Assembly: GCA_019823025.1 (NCBI GenBank)
Contig: CP081940.1
Coordinates: forward strand, 1,116,001-1,180,000
Reading direction: 5' to 3'
DNA from: Methylophilales bacterium
GTDB taxonomy: Bacteria; Pseudomonadota; Gammaproteobacteria; Burkholderiales; Methylophilaceae
Length of the DNA stretch: 64,000 nucleotides
The notes beneath the pieces were generated by a model, which ran no database searches, had not been told where the DNA came from, and saw nothing but the letters and a program-made list of their open reading frames with translations. The position numbers were made by a program, and so were the translations under genes. Below, piece after piece: positions 63,744 to 64,000 of this stretch (position 1 is its first letter; each line of letters starts with the position of its first letter).

Positions 63744-64000
63744 CTAGAAAAAATCCTTAACTTTATCCAGCCAAGTTTTTGATCTTGGGCTATGTTTATC
63801 ACTATCTTTTTGGTTTATTGCTTCAAGTTCTTCTAGTAGTTTCTTCTGGTCATCATTCAATTTCACAGGCGTTTCTACTACGACGTGGCAATGTAAATCT
63901 CCATATTGACTTTGTCTGACTGGCTTTATACCTTTTCCACGTAAACGAAAGACAGAGCCTGTTTGGGTTTCTGGAGAGATTTTAATTTTGGCAGTGCCAT
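63744..64000 (-). CDS. dnaJ: Chaperone DnaJ, C-terminal part (cut by window edge)
   Basis: Reading the minus strand from the window edge gives about 85 codons to the TAG at 63744-63746. The product shows ISPETQTGSVFRLRGKG, YGDLHCHVVVETPVKLN, and ends HSPRSKTWLDKVKDFF. These match the C-terminal substrate-binding domain of DnaJ (GETQTGxxFRxRGKG, GDLxxxVxVETPVxLN, SPRxKxFxD...FF). The J domain and zinc-finger region lie outside the window. HSP40 partner of DnaK, under sigma-32 in relatives. Confidence 0.93.
   Translation of the reverse strand, partial: GTAKIKISPETQTGSVFRLRGKGIKPVRQSQYGDLHCHVVVETPVKLNDDQKKLLEELEAINQKDSDKHSPRSKTWLDKVKDFF

Overview
The window is 64 kb of a small, AT-rich, tightly packed proteobacterial chromosome. 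The gene content and order point to a betaproteobacterium, most likely a streamlined aquatic Methylophilales (OM43-like) lineage. Supporting orders are recA-recX-alaS-lysC-tRNA-Ser, ispE-tRNA-Gln-prs-rplY-pth-ychF, ftsY-ftsE-ftsX-rpoH, and miaB-phoH-ybeY-corC-lnt. This assignment is inference from gene order, protein style and base composition; no database search was possible. No intergenic gap exceeds about 175 bases, most neighbours overlap or abut, and I see no IS element, prophage, CRISPR array, rRNA or integrase.

Layout. Positions 8-9466 hold a SOUL-type heme-binding protein, tRNA-Ser, and a leftward unit mog-thiL-pgpA-pncC-recA-recX-alaS-lysC, then a rightward secreted PDZ protein. Positions 9472-14232 hold darP, tldE/pmbA, mlaA, a photolyase and rlmH. 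Positions 14254-19482 are one long leftward unit: cobalamin adenosyltransferase, pcnB, folK, a deoxynucleoside kinase, panB, panC, panD and rsfS. Positions 19554-24074 hold murI, a 58-residue CHCC zinc-finger protein, ilvE, a SCO1 copper chaperone, a YgjP-like metallopeptidase, plsC and gmhB. Positions 24076-32670 hold glyQ-glyS and the miaB-phoH-ybeY-corC-(small exported protein)-lnt group. Positions 32766-36829 hold cysG, the envZ-ompR two-component system and a divergent EF-hand protein.

Positions 36871-40524 are the most accessory-looking part: a FemAB-like acyltransferase, a DUF2970 protein, a glycosyltransferase-like protein and two methyltransferases, probably for surface glycans. Positions 40579-47453 run leftward from a TPR protein through lolB, ispE, tRNA-Gln, prs, rplY, pth and ychF to tRNA-Met. 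Positions 47627-52422 run rightward: a Gld-type ABC exporter (ATPase, permease, GldG-like protein, DUF4340 protein) and mutM. Positions 52436-59311 run leftward: ftsY-ftsE-ftsX, rpoH, a DUF971 protein, ubiE, ubiJ and ubiB. Positions 59409-63739 run rightward: two M16 peptidases, rsmD, coaD, a ferredoxin and gloA. The window ends in the 3' part of dnaJ on the minus strand.

Most of this is ordinary housekeeping, and I do not find a clear undescribed multigene system. The observations most worth a second look are: a near-perfect CIRCE (HrcA operator) directly in front of rpoH; four identical 45-bp tandem copies inside ftsY; a PanB whose usual catalytic glutamate and GIGAG loop are replaced; tandem GTTACA boxes between ompR and a divergent EF-hand gene; and several strong inverted repeats at gene junctions in an otherwise spacer-poor genome.
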